Assembly (NCBI RefSeq): GCF_007991515.1
Contig: NZ_BJYM01000011.1
Span: forward strand, 62,001-126,000
DNA: 64,000 bases
Origin: Oceanobacillus sojae
Lineage (GTDB): Bacteria > Bacillota > Bacilli > Bacillales > Amphibacillaceae
Reading direction: 5' to 3'
Positions 45,996-54,036 of the stretch are shown in pieces. Position 1 is the first letter of the stretch. Every line of letters begins with the position of its first letter. Position numbers and translations under genes: made by a program. Below the pieces are notes generated by a model. The model saw nothing but the letters and a program-made list of their open reading frames with translations, was not told the DNA's origin and did not search any database.

Positions 45996-46709
45996 TCAAT
46001 CAAAATCGCTATATTTTTGATGCTCCCGGTTAAAGAAAGGGACAATATATAAGGGATTTCCTTTTGTGTATTCTGCATAGAAAATTTCTGAAATATCTTT
46101 ATAACCCTGTTCGCGAATAGATTCCTCCAACCAGGAAACTGGAAGGTTTTTCTCTTCCATGTTATCTTTTATAATTTCCCCATCATTAATAAGAGTAATT
46201 GGTAAAGCTACATCTTGAGGAGATAATTTCAAATCCTTGCGTGTAGGCGTTTGATAATCTGTTTTTTTGAGAACGGATACGGTTCCGTTTGCTTCTAACA
46301 CGGCAAATTCAACCTCACTGATGGAAAATACGTCTTTTTCTCTCAAAAGATGCTGCAGCTGATTAATATCCAGCTTGGTTTTTTTCATCATATCCCTGAC
46401 AAGCTTTCCACGATAAATTACTATTGTTGGACTTCCTTCAAGTAAATGTCGTGTCCGCTTATACTTTTGTGAAATAATTTCCACAATATACATAAGAATA
46501 CCATAAAGAGCTACAACAAAGGCTATTTCTCCTATTCCTGCATTTGGATCAAATAAAGCATTCCCAACTAATTCCCCCAATAGTAATGCAGAAATAAAAT
46601 CAAATGGGGTAATTTGAGAAATTTGAGTCTTTCCTAAGATTTTTGTGATTAAAAACAAAGCAAAAAATCCAAAGATAACCTCTACAAACATACTCATGTA
46701 ACTAGACAT
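45996..46709 (-). CDS. DUF421/YetF-family membrane protein
   Basis: A 237-aa protein with three N-terminal membrane helices (GKTQISQITPFDFISALLLGELVGNA in between) and two cytoplasmic YetF subdomains (GSPTIVIYRGKL, about 95-160, and LPITLINDGEIIKDNMEEKN, about 170-235). This is the usual YetF/YrbG/YdfS architecture found in many spore formers, where some members are spore membrane proteins that affect germination. The SD is AAGGAGCG. It is monocistronic. Confidence 0.88.
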   Translation of the reverse strand: MSSYMSMFVEVIFGFFALFLITKILGKTQISQITPFDFISALLLGELVGNALFDPNAGIGEIAFVVALYGILMYIVEIISQKYKRTRHLLEGSPTIVIYRGKLVRDMMKKTKLDINQLQHLLREKDVFSISEVEFAVLEANGTVSVLKKTDYQTPTRKDLKLSPQDVALPITLINDGEIIKDNMEEKNLPVSWLEESIREQGYKDISEIFYAEYTKGNPLYIVPFFNREHQKYSDFD

Positions 46710-47007
46710 ATGATACGCTCCTTTATCTTTTACACAGTATTTTATATTGTGTACAGAAGCGGATAAAAAATGTACCTAAAAAGAAAAGGAATGTAAGCTG
46801 AATGAAAGATGTTTGCTCTTATCAAATAATCATCCTGTAAAAGAAGCTTTGAGCGGGCACTGAATTTCTGAAGATAGAAATCTATACTGAGAGGTACAAG
46901 TTAAGTATAGATATATTGGATTTCTGCAATAGTAATAAAAAAACGAAAGTGGGGGGTTACTTCGTACCGGGTAAGAAAACATGTTGTCAGCAATCCGGCA
47001 GATAAGA
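46710..47007. other. Intergenic region, no gene seen
   Basis: About 300 bases between two minus-strand genes. It should hold the DUF421 gene promoter, but no clear -35/-10 pair or ORF was found. Confidence 0.4.
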
Positions 47008-47050
47008 AAAGCTCATATTCGCTTTTGATGATTTAGCAAATATGAGCTTT
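47008..47050 (-). terminator. Terminator of the SDR/membrane protein operon
   Basis: A 12-bp perfect stem (AAAGCTCATATT / AATATGAGCTTT) just after the stop at 47060. Confidence 0.8.
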
Positions 47051-47059
47051 CTAATGATT

Positions 47060-48001
47060 TTAAATAAATGGTGCAATAACTCCCAAAACAATAAAACTCC
47101 AGAATGCGATTACAATTGCTGGCATATCAATATGAGTATCAACATGTGTGTTAAAAAGGCGCTGCACATATTCCCCTGTAATAACAGCGAATAAACCGAA
47201 TAATGCTGCTAACCATGGACTTGCTAATGCAATTGCTGCATGACCGGCCACCATAGATACGTGGTGGGATACAGGAAATTTTAATCCGAAGTATAAGAAA
47301 ATAAGAGAGGCTGCACTAATAGTGAAACCAATATTATCAATATCTAACGCAATTGCTGCATAACCTACAAGGCCGGCAAATGCAAATCCCCAAATAGCGT
47401 TGAAGAGTAACATTTTTCCCGAAAAAGGAAAGCGTTTTTCATCTGTAGGGAAAATACCTGTTAAACCGGAATGACCAAATAAGAAACGGGTAATAATAGC
47501 GAATGTAACCACTGTTAAAGCAATTGTATCAATTGGTATACCTAAAATAGGTCCATATAGATATTCAACGAAATAGCCTAAAATACCAAATATACCGCCG
47601 ACGATAAGTACCATTGGGTCTGTTGTTTTGAATAACGGAACAGTTGTATCTGCGCCATCAACATGCCTGTCATCTTCGGCAAAAATTTTGTCTTTATCTT
47701 CATGGTCGCCAAGAATTGTTCTTGCATTAACTGGATTGTCAATAAAGGTAGCGCTTTCTAAATGTTTCTTACTAATCCTTCCTGCATAAGCCGCTGCCGC
47801 AACAGCTCCGACGAAGGCTACATGCGGGCCGAAAAATGGACCAAAAGCAACATAATCTAAAATTAATGTACTGCCTGCTGCTACAGCTGCAGCAACTCCG
47901 GCCATTCCTAAAAATCCTGTAAAGATAAAGGCTGTTGTACCACCAATGAGTGCACCGAATACGCCGCCGCCAAAAGCAGCTAAAATTGCAACTAAGGACA
48001 T
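47060..48001 (-). CDS. Polytopic membrane protein, putative permease
   Basis: A 313-aa very hydrophobic protein with about eight to ten helices and a hydrophilic central loop (about residues 80-125). The N- and C-terminal halves look related: FGPHVAFVGAVAAAAYAG near 55-72 resembles VSHHVSMVAGHAAIALAS near 240-257, each with a His-Val pair in a helix. It follows an SDR gene by 29 bases and shares its CcpA/SorC-type promoter. Transport of the sugar or polyol used by the regulon is an inference. I do not recognise a characterised family. Confidence 0.65.
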   Translation of the reverse strand: MSLVAILAAFGGGVFGALIGGTTAFIFTGFLGMAGVAAAVAAGSTLILDYVAFGPFFGPHVAFVGAVAAAAYAGRISKKHLESATFIDNPVNARTILGDHEDKDKIFAEDDRHVDGADTTVPLFKTTDPMVLIVGGIFGILGYFVEYLYGPILGIPIDTIALTVVTFAIITRFLFGHSGLTGIFPTDEKRFPFSGKMLLFNAIWGFAFAGLVGYAAIALDIDNIGFTISAASLIFLYFGLKFPVSHHVSMVAGHAAIALASPWLAALFGLFAVITGEYVQRLFNTHVDTHIDMPAIVIAFWSFIVLGVIAPFI

Positions 48002-48030
48002 TTTAATTCCTCCCTAAAATTCGAATTTTA

Positions 48031-48786
48031 TCACATCAGCATTCCGCCGGTAGCATCAATTGTTGCTCCAGTAATATAGCTGGCTTTTTTGGAAACAAAA
48101 AAGACGGCTATATCAGCAACCTCATCAGGTTGTGCAGCTCTGCCCAACGGAACACGGTTTAAATAAGAAGGGGCGTCAGTTTCTAATTTTTCCCGAATCA
48201 AATCTGTTTCTACAATACCAGGTGCCAGATTGTTAACACGTATATTATCCTTTGCATGTTCGCGTGCCATAGATTTTGTGAAGGCAACCATTCCGGCTTT
48301 GCTGGCTGCATAATGTGAGTGACCGGTAGTTGAACCATGGAAAGCTGCCTGAGATGTTATATTTAGAATATTTCCCGGCAGTTCTTTTTCTAAACAATGA
48401 TTTAAAAACGCCTGGGATGTCAGGAATACAGAAGTGAGGTTTACGTCTAAGGTTCTTTTCCAATCTTCTAGTTTAATGGATTTCACGTAGCCTGTAGGCC
48501 AGATTGCTGCATTATTTACGAGAATATCTACTGTCTCAAATGCTTCGATACTTTGGGAAATAATAGACACAGCGTCATCCATATTTGCCAGGTCGGCTTG
48601 AATTGCAAGTCCCTTTTGTCCGGCAGCTTCCACAGCTTTTATCACTTCATCAGCTTTTGCCTGATTACTTTGATAGGTAATAACAACATTTGCACCTTCA
48701 TTAGCGAGAGATAAAGCAATTTCTTTTCCGATACCTCTGGATCCCCCAGTGATAAGTGCTGTTTTATTTTTAATTCCTAAATCCAT
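48031..48786 (-). CDS. Short-chain dehydrogenase/reductase
   Basis: A 251-aa classical SDR (FabG-like): cofactor motif TGGSRGIGKEIA (TGxxxGxG), NNAAIWP (NNAG), catalytic Ser in ITSQAAFHG, YAASK (YxxxK), and PGIVETDL. The threonine-serine pattern after beta-2 (TYQSNQ) does not clearly separate NAD from NADP. The regulated promoter 340 bases upstream is shared in design with the sorC-kinase-dehydrogenase operon, which suggests oxidation of a sugar alcohol or sugar acid. Confidence 0.9.
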   Translation of the reverse strand: MDLGIKNKTALITGGSRGIGKEIALSLANEGANVVITYQSNQAKADEVIKAVEAAGQKGLAIQADLANMDDAVSIISQSIEAFETVDILVNNAAIWPTGYVKSIKLEDWKRTLDVNLTSVFLTSQAFLNHCLEKELPGNILNITSQAAFHGSTTGHSHYAASKAGMVAFTKSMAREHAKDNIRVNNLAPGIVETDLIREKLETDAPSYLNRVPLGRAAQPDEVADIAVFFVSKKASYITGATIDATGGMLM

Positions 48787-49121
48787 TTACTTATTCCTCC
48801 TCATTTCAGCAATTTACTATAAAATATCTATTATGATTGAATAGCTGCTGTACACTTCATTTATTTCCATTAATTAGGCTAGAATCGACATGCTAGTGTA
48901 AATTCTCTCTGACAGTCATATAAATATAGGCAAAGACGAGGTAATCCATATGAAGTAATTTTTGATAATAATCTCTAATCTGCTTTAAGTATAATGAAAA
49001 TAAAACTTCTCGTTAGTTCCGATACTTATTTTGGTAATCAAATCACTCCCTTGTTATTTCGTATAAGAAACTTATTCATTAATTTTTGAACAAAAGTGCA
49101 AATAAAAAGTCATTTGTTCAT
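48787..49121 (-). promoter_or_regulatory. Long 5' leader of the SDR operon with short ORF
   Basis: Transcription from the promoter at 49130-49158 gives about 335 untranslated bases. Near its start AAGGGAGTGAT is followed by a TTG that opens an 18-codon ORF (48985-49041, MITKISIGTNEKFYFHYT). The sorC leader has a similar SD and start at the same relative place. Confidence 0.45.
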
Positions 49122-49122
49122 T
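49085..49122 (-). promoter_or_regulatory. Inverted-repeat operator of the SDR operon (putative SorC-family site)
   Basis: The half-sites CATTTGTTCATT (49111-49122) and TTTGAACAAAAG (49085-49096) form an inverted repeat with a 14-bp spacer. It begins 7 bp after the -10 box, the same geometry as at 57918-57955. Confidence 0.8.
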
Positions 49123-49129
49123 TTTGGTT

Positions 49130-49166
49130 AGTATAAATGAATGGGAATTTTATGTCAACGCTTTCA
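49130..49166 (-). promoter_or_regulatory. Sigma-A promoter and CRE of the SDR operon
   Basis: On the minus strand TTGACA (49153-49158), 17 bp, TATACT (49130-49135). A CRE, TGAAAGCGTTGACA (49153-49166), overlaps the -35 and deviates from TGNAANCGNWWNCA at one position. CcpA should block this promoter when preferred sugars are present. Confidence 0.85.
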
Positions 49167-49366
49167 TTTATGTGTTTTAATATTATAATAATCCTGATTT
49201 ATTAAGGAAACGCCTGTACTATAGTGCTGAAAATAAGGCATAGGAAATAATTATATTTATGAATGATAATTTCTTAATTTAAGTGTATTTATCAGTTTGA
49301 TAGTTGTAGTATTCTACTAATTTCATTAAACTACAAAATTATAATGCTGATACAAATATTGTTAGC

Positions 49367-49395
49367 TTGTTTTCTTTTCCATTAGGCTGTATAAT
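49367..49395 (+). promoter_or_regulatory. Promoter of tRNA-Val
   Basis: TTGTTT (49367-49372), 17 bp, TATAAT (49390-49395), 20 bases before the tRNA. Confidence 0.75.
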
Positions 49396-49414
49396 ATGTA
49401 TTGTACCTACATAC

Positions 49415-49487
49415 GATTCCGTAGCTCAGCTGGGAGAGCGCTTGCTTGACAGGCAAGAGGTCGTTGGTTCGAGCCCAATCGGAGTCA
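49415..49487 (+). tRNA. tRNA-Val (anticodon GAC)
   Basis: A 73-nt cloverleaf: acceptor GATTCCG / CGGAGTC with one G-T pair, D-arm with AGCTCAGCTGGGAGAGC, anticodon stem CTTGC / GCAAG with loop TTGACAG (anticodon GAC), T-arm with GGTTCGAGCCC, discriminator A. CCA is not encoded. It stands alone, without a tRNA cluster. Confidence 0.95.
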
Positions 49488-49640
49488 TTTACTTAAAGCG
49501 GTTCATAGAGAATAATTTCTCTCTAATTGCGTGAAGACACATTATTTATGGATGTGTCTTTTTTCGTTTTTGAAGGTTTTTTTAGAGAGAGAGCGGGAAT
49601 CAATAGAGTATTTAATTTTATTTTTAAGGAGTGGATGCTG

Positions 49641-50912
49641 ATGCAGGAAATAAGATCAAAAATAGATGCATATATCAACGAATATTTGGAATTGTGGGAC
49701 TTCTACGGGGTTATTCAAGTTATAAAAAATGATGACATTCTTTTTGAAAACGCATACGGTTATGCGAATATTGAGTTTGGAATCAAAAATAATATAAGTT
49801 CATGCTTTTCAATCGCCTCCATGACCAAGCAATTTACTGCCTTTGCGATTATGCTCCTGCATGATAAGGGTGTATTGGATATTGATAAGCCGGCATCTTT
49901 ATTTCTTCCTGGTGATATGAAGATTGACAAATCAATAACTATACATCATTTATTATCACACACATCAGGTTTAAGCAATTTCTATAATTTTGAAAATGAT
50001 TTTTTCTCTGGATACAATAGAATGGACTATTCCAAAAACGACTTCTTTCAACGGTATATAAATAAAGAACCTGTTTTTCCACCAGATGTGAAATATGATT
50101 ATAATAATGTAAATTATAATTTGCTTGCATGGATTATTGAAAATGTAACGGGAGAGAGGTATGAGGACTATATCCGGAACAGCATATTTCTACCTTTGAA
50201 TATGATGAATAGCGATATTGATGACGGATGTAAAATTATTAAAAACAGATCCGGTAATTATGTGAAAGATTTTGATGTGATGATCAAAAGTCCATATTAT
50301 AACGAAAAATTTAGTATCGGTGCTGGAGCAATTATTTCTAACTGTGATGATTTATATAAATGGTACATCTGCTTACGTGATAGAAAAATACTATCACAGA
50401 AAGCGTATAATCGATTTTTCAATGAGAATAAAAATAATTACTGCTATGGGTTGGAATATCATCATGTTTATGAAATGGGAAGATACTCCCATGGGGGAGA
50501 CCATCTTGGAATAAGTACTTATATGCAGAATTATTTTGATGGAAATATTTGTATTATCATACTTTCAAATAATGAAGCTATCAATCAATATAGATTGGGC
50601 AACGCAATTGCAGATATTCTCCATCATGTTGAGGTAGATATTCCAGCAAAGTTTGAAGAAATCCCTCTTAGTGAGAACGAACTTAAAAAGTATTGCGGTA
50701 CCTATTTAAAAAATAAGATCAAAGTAGAACTTATTAATGGCAAATTATACTTTGTAAGATTCTCAGGTAATCTTTATATTGAAATCTATCCGGTAGGTGA
50801 AGGAAGGTTTGTCCGGCGATACTTTGATCAGATTGAACCTTATCGTATTTCTGAGGATGAACATGGCGAAATGACGTTTTTTGGATATGTCAGGGATAAT
50901 CTCGTAAAATGA
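49641..50912 (+). CDS. Serine hydrolase of the beta-lactamase/PBP4* family
   Basis: A 423-aa penicillin-recognising serine hydrolase fold. The catalytic motifs are present: SxxK in SIASMTKQF (about residue 58), YxN in YDYNNVNYN (about 153) and HGG in YSHGGDHLG in place of KTG (about 283). A C-terminal lipocalin-like beta domain follows (about 345-423). There is no signal peptide, so it is probably cytoplasmic, acting as an esterase or peptidase. The start at 49641 uses TTTAAGGAG; 49635 is the alternative. It lies 153 bases after tRNA-Val. Confidence 0.85.
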   Translation: MQEIRSKIDAYINEYLELWDFYGVIQVIKNDDILFENAYGYANIEFGIKNNISSCFSIASMTKQFTAFAIMLLHDKGVLDIDKPASLFLPGDMKIDKSITIHHLLSHTSGLSNFYNFENDFFSGYNRMDYSKNDFFQRYINKEPVFPPDVKYDYNNVNYNLLAWIIENVTGERYEDYIRNSIFLPLNMMNSDIDDGCKIIKNRSGNYVKDFDVMIKSPYYNEKFSIGAGAIISNCDDLYKWYICLRDRKILSQKAYNRFFNENKNNYCYGLEYHHVYEMGRYSHGGDHLGISTYMQNYFDGNICIIILSNNEAINQYRLGNAIADILHHVEVDIPAKFEEIPLSENELKKYCGTYLKNKIKVELINGKLYFVRFSGNLYIEIYPVGEGRFVRRYFDQIEPYRISEDEHGEMTFFGYVRDNLVK

Positions 50913-50988
50913 TGAAACTTTAATATAGAAGCAATTGTGTTTTCCTGATTCTCAATAAAAACATAAGAAGGAAGGGAGTACAATACTC

Positions 50989-51534
50989 TTGGAATTGTAT
51001 TTGTATCATGTCGTTACTGAAAAGTCTATGCAGCCAGGGCAAGTAATCATTTTTGACGAAAATCACTATAATGGAATTTATAATCGGGTCATGACTTGTA
51101 AAAAAATATTAGACGGTGATCATCCCGTGGATGAACTTTCAAAATTTATAAATTCAAATTTAGATTATTGGACAGCCAGAACATATAGAGAATTAGCTTT
51201 AGAAAAAGTCAGAAAGGAAAAATATACAAACTATCCATCGAGAATGTCTTGTTTATACACCTCAAAAACTTTATCAGATGCAGAAATGTGGGCCGCTTCA
51301 TTTATAAATAGTAACAGAAAGGTTTATCAAATCGTAAAATTACGAACAGACGGCAGAACATTTAATGGCGATGCTTATAATATTTTTGATGGTACTGGCG
51401 ATGAGGAAGTAAATAACAAAAACGCAGATTACTATTGGGCTAATGAACCTAATAGATTTGGAAAAGAACCGTTAGTTGAAACCTTAATCGACGGTCGCAT
51501 AGAAGTTGACGAAATTATAAAGGACTTTTCTTAA
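50989..51534 (+). CDS. DUF2441-like protein with ADP-ribosyltransferase-like pattern
   Basis: A 181-aa soluble protein. Its order of features, LYLYHVVTE near the start, SCLYTSKTLSDAEMWAASF in the middle and RIEVDEIIKDFS at the end, resembles the His-Tyr-Glu arrangement and the YTS-x-A-x-W helix of ART-fold proteins and the DUF2441 group. This is a fold guess, not a proven activity. The TTG start is supported by GAAGGGAG. It is probably in one unit with the preceding hydrolase. No partner toxin or immunity gene is recognised. Confidence 0.55.
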   Translation: MELYLYHVVTEKSMQPGQVIIFDENHYNGIYNRVMTCKKILDGDHPVDELSKFINSNLDYWTARTYRELALEKVRKEKYTNYPSRMSCLYTSKTLSDAEMWAASFINSNRKVYQIVKLRTDGRTFNGDAYNIFDGTGDEEVNNKNADYYWANEPNRFGKEPLVETLIDGRIEVDEIIKDFS

Positions 51535-51665
51535 CTGAATGAAGTTCTATAATGAATCTATAATTTGGAAATGACACTATGAAGCCTTTAAGGGGATAAG
51601 GAAACTTACCGAATTAAATGTATCTTAACAGTACTCAATTTATATTATTTCAAAGGAGGGTTCCA

Positions 51666-52130
51666 ATGAACATAAGAAACTCAGCAAAAGCAATTATTAT
51701 TCAGGATAAACAACTGTTAGCCATAAAAAAACTAGATAAAGATGGATATTATTTTATTTTACCTGGCGGTGGTCAAGAACATGGAGAAACACTGCATCAA
51801 GCATTAAAAAGAGAATGTATAGAAGAAATTAATGCAGCTGTCGAAATAGGTAATCTCCTGTTTATAAGAGAATATATCGGGAAAAATCATGAGCATTTTG
51901 AGTTTGATTCTGAATTGCATCAGATAGAGTATATGTTTTCATGTGAAATTAAAAGCAGTAATAAAGAGATAGGAAATGGTGTTGTGCCTGATGATGGGCA
52001 AATAAGTGTTGAACGGCTGACGATATCAGATTTAATGAATTATCGTTTATACCCTCAGGCAATAAGAGATAAGATTATTGCTTATATTTCAAGGAAAGAA
52101 TTCCCAGTGTATCTTGGCGACATCAATTAA
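51666..52130 (+). CDS. NUDIX hydrolase
   Basis: A 154-aa NUDIX-fold pyrophosphatase of nucleoside diphosphate-X compounds. The Nudix box is GGQEHGETLHQALKRECIEE, close to GX5EX7REUXEEXGU but with Asn-Ala in place of the usual Gly near its end. The ATG at 51666 follows AAAGGAGGG, so the longer frame from 51618 is not used. It lies between DUF2441 and the ABC genes; the substrate is unknown. Confidence 0.85.
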   Translation: MNIRNSAKAIIIQDKQLLAIKKLDKDGYYFILPGGGQEHGETLHQALKRECIEEINAAVEIGNLLFIREYIGKNHEHFEFDSELHQIEYMFSCEIKSSNKEIGNGVVPDDGQISVERLTISDLMNYRLYPQAIRDKIIAYISRKEFPVYLGDIN

Positions 52131-52308
52131 TTTAGAATAATGTCAGAAATACTCCAAATAACAGCGGGTTATGATGACTTTAAACATCATTTCGAAACCC
52201 GAACTAAATACTGGCTTATTTATCAGCGTTCATTCTATAATAAAATAAATAATTTATTTTTAATTGAATTTCTGAATACTTTTACTTTTTGGTTGGTAGG
52301 TGGATTAT

Positions 52309-54036
52309 TTGCGAAAAGTTTTTTCTTATTTAGGTCCATATAAATTTCCTTCGATTATTGCATTTTCACTTATGCTAATCGAGCTGGCAGTAGAGTTATT
52401 GCTCCCTCTTTTCTTAGGGTTAATGATTAATCAGGGGGTTGTGAATCAGGATATCCAGAATATTGTGTTCTGGGGATCAATTATGATTGGTTTGGCTTTA
52501 TTATCATTCCTTGCAGGAGTTCTGAATTCTTTTCTATCATCTCATGTCAGTTTTTCCTATGCTTATGATTTACGAAAAGAATTATTTGCAAAGATTCAAA
52601 GCTTTTCCTATGCAAAATTGAATAAATATCCTACATCCTCTCTGGTTACAAGGTTTACAAATGATATCCGGCAGATTCAAAATACCGTTTTCATGGTTCT
52701 TCGTATTATGGCAAAGGCACCCTTGACTGTAATTGGCGGTGTTATTATGGCTTTTATGGTAAATGCCCGGCTGGCGTTAATTTTTCTAATTACTGTACCG
52801 CTTCTTGTTCTATTCCTTTTGTGGGTATTAAAAATCTCAAGTAAATTATTTAAGCAGGTCCAGAGTCAAGTGGACAGTGTCAATCGAGTGATGCAGGAAA
52901 ACCTTGCCGGCATGAGACTTATCAAAGCCTTTACACGTCGTTACACAGAAGAAAACCGGTTTGATAATGCTAACCGTACGCTTGCTTTAACGACAAGGAA
53001 AACCTTTCGAATCGTTGAATCAACTGGACCAATTTTACTTTTTGTGATGAATTTAAGCTTAATTTTTATTGTTTGGTTTGGAAGTATTCAAACGATTAAT
53101 GGTCAGGCAAATATAGGAGAAGTCGTTACGATGATTAATTATGCACTACGGGTAGCAATGTCTATTTCTATGTTTTCTTTCATTATTATGGCTCTTTCTA
53201 GGACAAAAGCATCTGTTGAGCGAATTAATGAGGTACTGATAGAGGATGATGGAGAAGGGGAGAAACAGAAGCAGACGGATTATTCTGTATCTAAAGGCTG
53301 TATTGTTTATGAAGATGTTTCTTTCCGCTATCCAGATGAATTAGCTGAAACACTGTCCGATATATCTTTTTCCGTAAATTCTGGTGAACGCCTTGCGATT
53401 ATAGGAGCAACCGGTTCCGGGAAGACTTCTTTATTCCAGTTAATGCCCCGGCTTTATGAAGTTTCAAGAGGGAGGATATATATAGATGACATACCTTTAG
53501 ATGACTATTCATTTAAAGCTTTACGAAATAGTATCGGCTATGTTCCCCAGTCACCGCTTTTATTTACCGGGTCCATTTTTGATAACATCGCTTTTGGAAA
53601 AAAGGATGCAACGATGGAAGAAGTGATTCAAGCTGCTAAGGATGCACAAATCCATGACACCATTCAAAATTTGGAACATCAATATGAAACAAGAGTCGGT
53701 CAAAAAGGAGTTAATCTTTCAGGTGGACAAAAACAACGTATATCCATTGCAAGAGCACTTATCCGTAAACCGGAGATTTTAATGCTTGACGACAGCACGA
53801 GTGCTCTTGATTTAGCTACAGAAGCACGATTCCTGAAGGCATTAAATAATTATCAGTGTACTGTACTCCTAATTACACAAAAAATAGCCACTGCTAAAAA
53901 AACAGATCGCATTCTCCTGCTCGATCAGGGAAAGATTCTGGACATAGGCTCACATGAAGATTTGCTGAGCCGTTCTAATTTGTATCGGGCTATCGCGGAA
54001 TCACAGCAGGAAAAGGAGGTTCTCCATGCGAAATAA
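52309..54036 (+). CDS. ABC exporter half-transporter, degenerate-site subunit (BmrC/YheI-like)
   Basis: A 575-aa half-transporter: six membrane helices (about 15-290) then the ATPase domain. Walker A is GATGSGKTS and the signature LSGGQKQR is intact. After Walker B the catalytic Glu is Asp (LMLDDSTSALD) and the H-loop His is Gln (LLITQKIATA), so its own ATP site is catalytically weak. The TTG start at 52309 (LRKVFSYLGPYK) follows TAGGTGG; GTG 52300 is the alternative. It overlaps the partner gene by 11 bases. Confidence 0.92.
   Translation: MRKVFSYLGPYKFPSIIAFSLMLIELAVELLLPLFLGLMINQGVVNQDIQNIVFWGSIMIGLALLSFLAGVLNSFLSSHVSFSYAYDLRKELFAKIQSFSYAKLNKYPTSSLVTRFTNDIRQIQNTVFMVLRIMAKAPLTVIGGVIMAFMVNARLALIFLITVPLLVLFLLWVLKISSKLFKQVQSQVDSVNRVMQENLAGMRLIKAFTRRYTEENRFDNANRTLALTTRKTFRIVESTGPILLFVMNLSLIFIVWFGSIQTINGQANIGEVVTMINYALRVAMSISMFSFIIMALSRTKASVERINEVLIEDDGEGEKQKQTDYSVSKGCIVYEDVSFRYPDELAETLSDISFSVNSGERLAIIGATGSGKTSLFQLMPRLYEVSRGRIYIDDIPLDDYSFKALRNSIGYVPQSPLLFTGSIFDNIAFGKKDATMEEVIQAAKDAQIHDTIQNLEHQYETRVGQKGVNLSGGQKQRISIARALIRKPEILMLDDSTSALDLATEARFLKALNNYQCTVLLITQKIATAKKTDRILLLDQGKILDIGSHEDLLSRSNLYRAIAESQQEKEVLHAK

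Noticed and set aside
52140..52343. 67-aa ORF before the ABC genes as a BmrB-like leader peptide
   Set aside because: It has no SD, overlaps the start of the first ABC gene in another frame and shows no attenuator hairpin after it.
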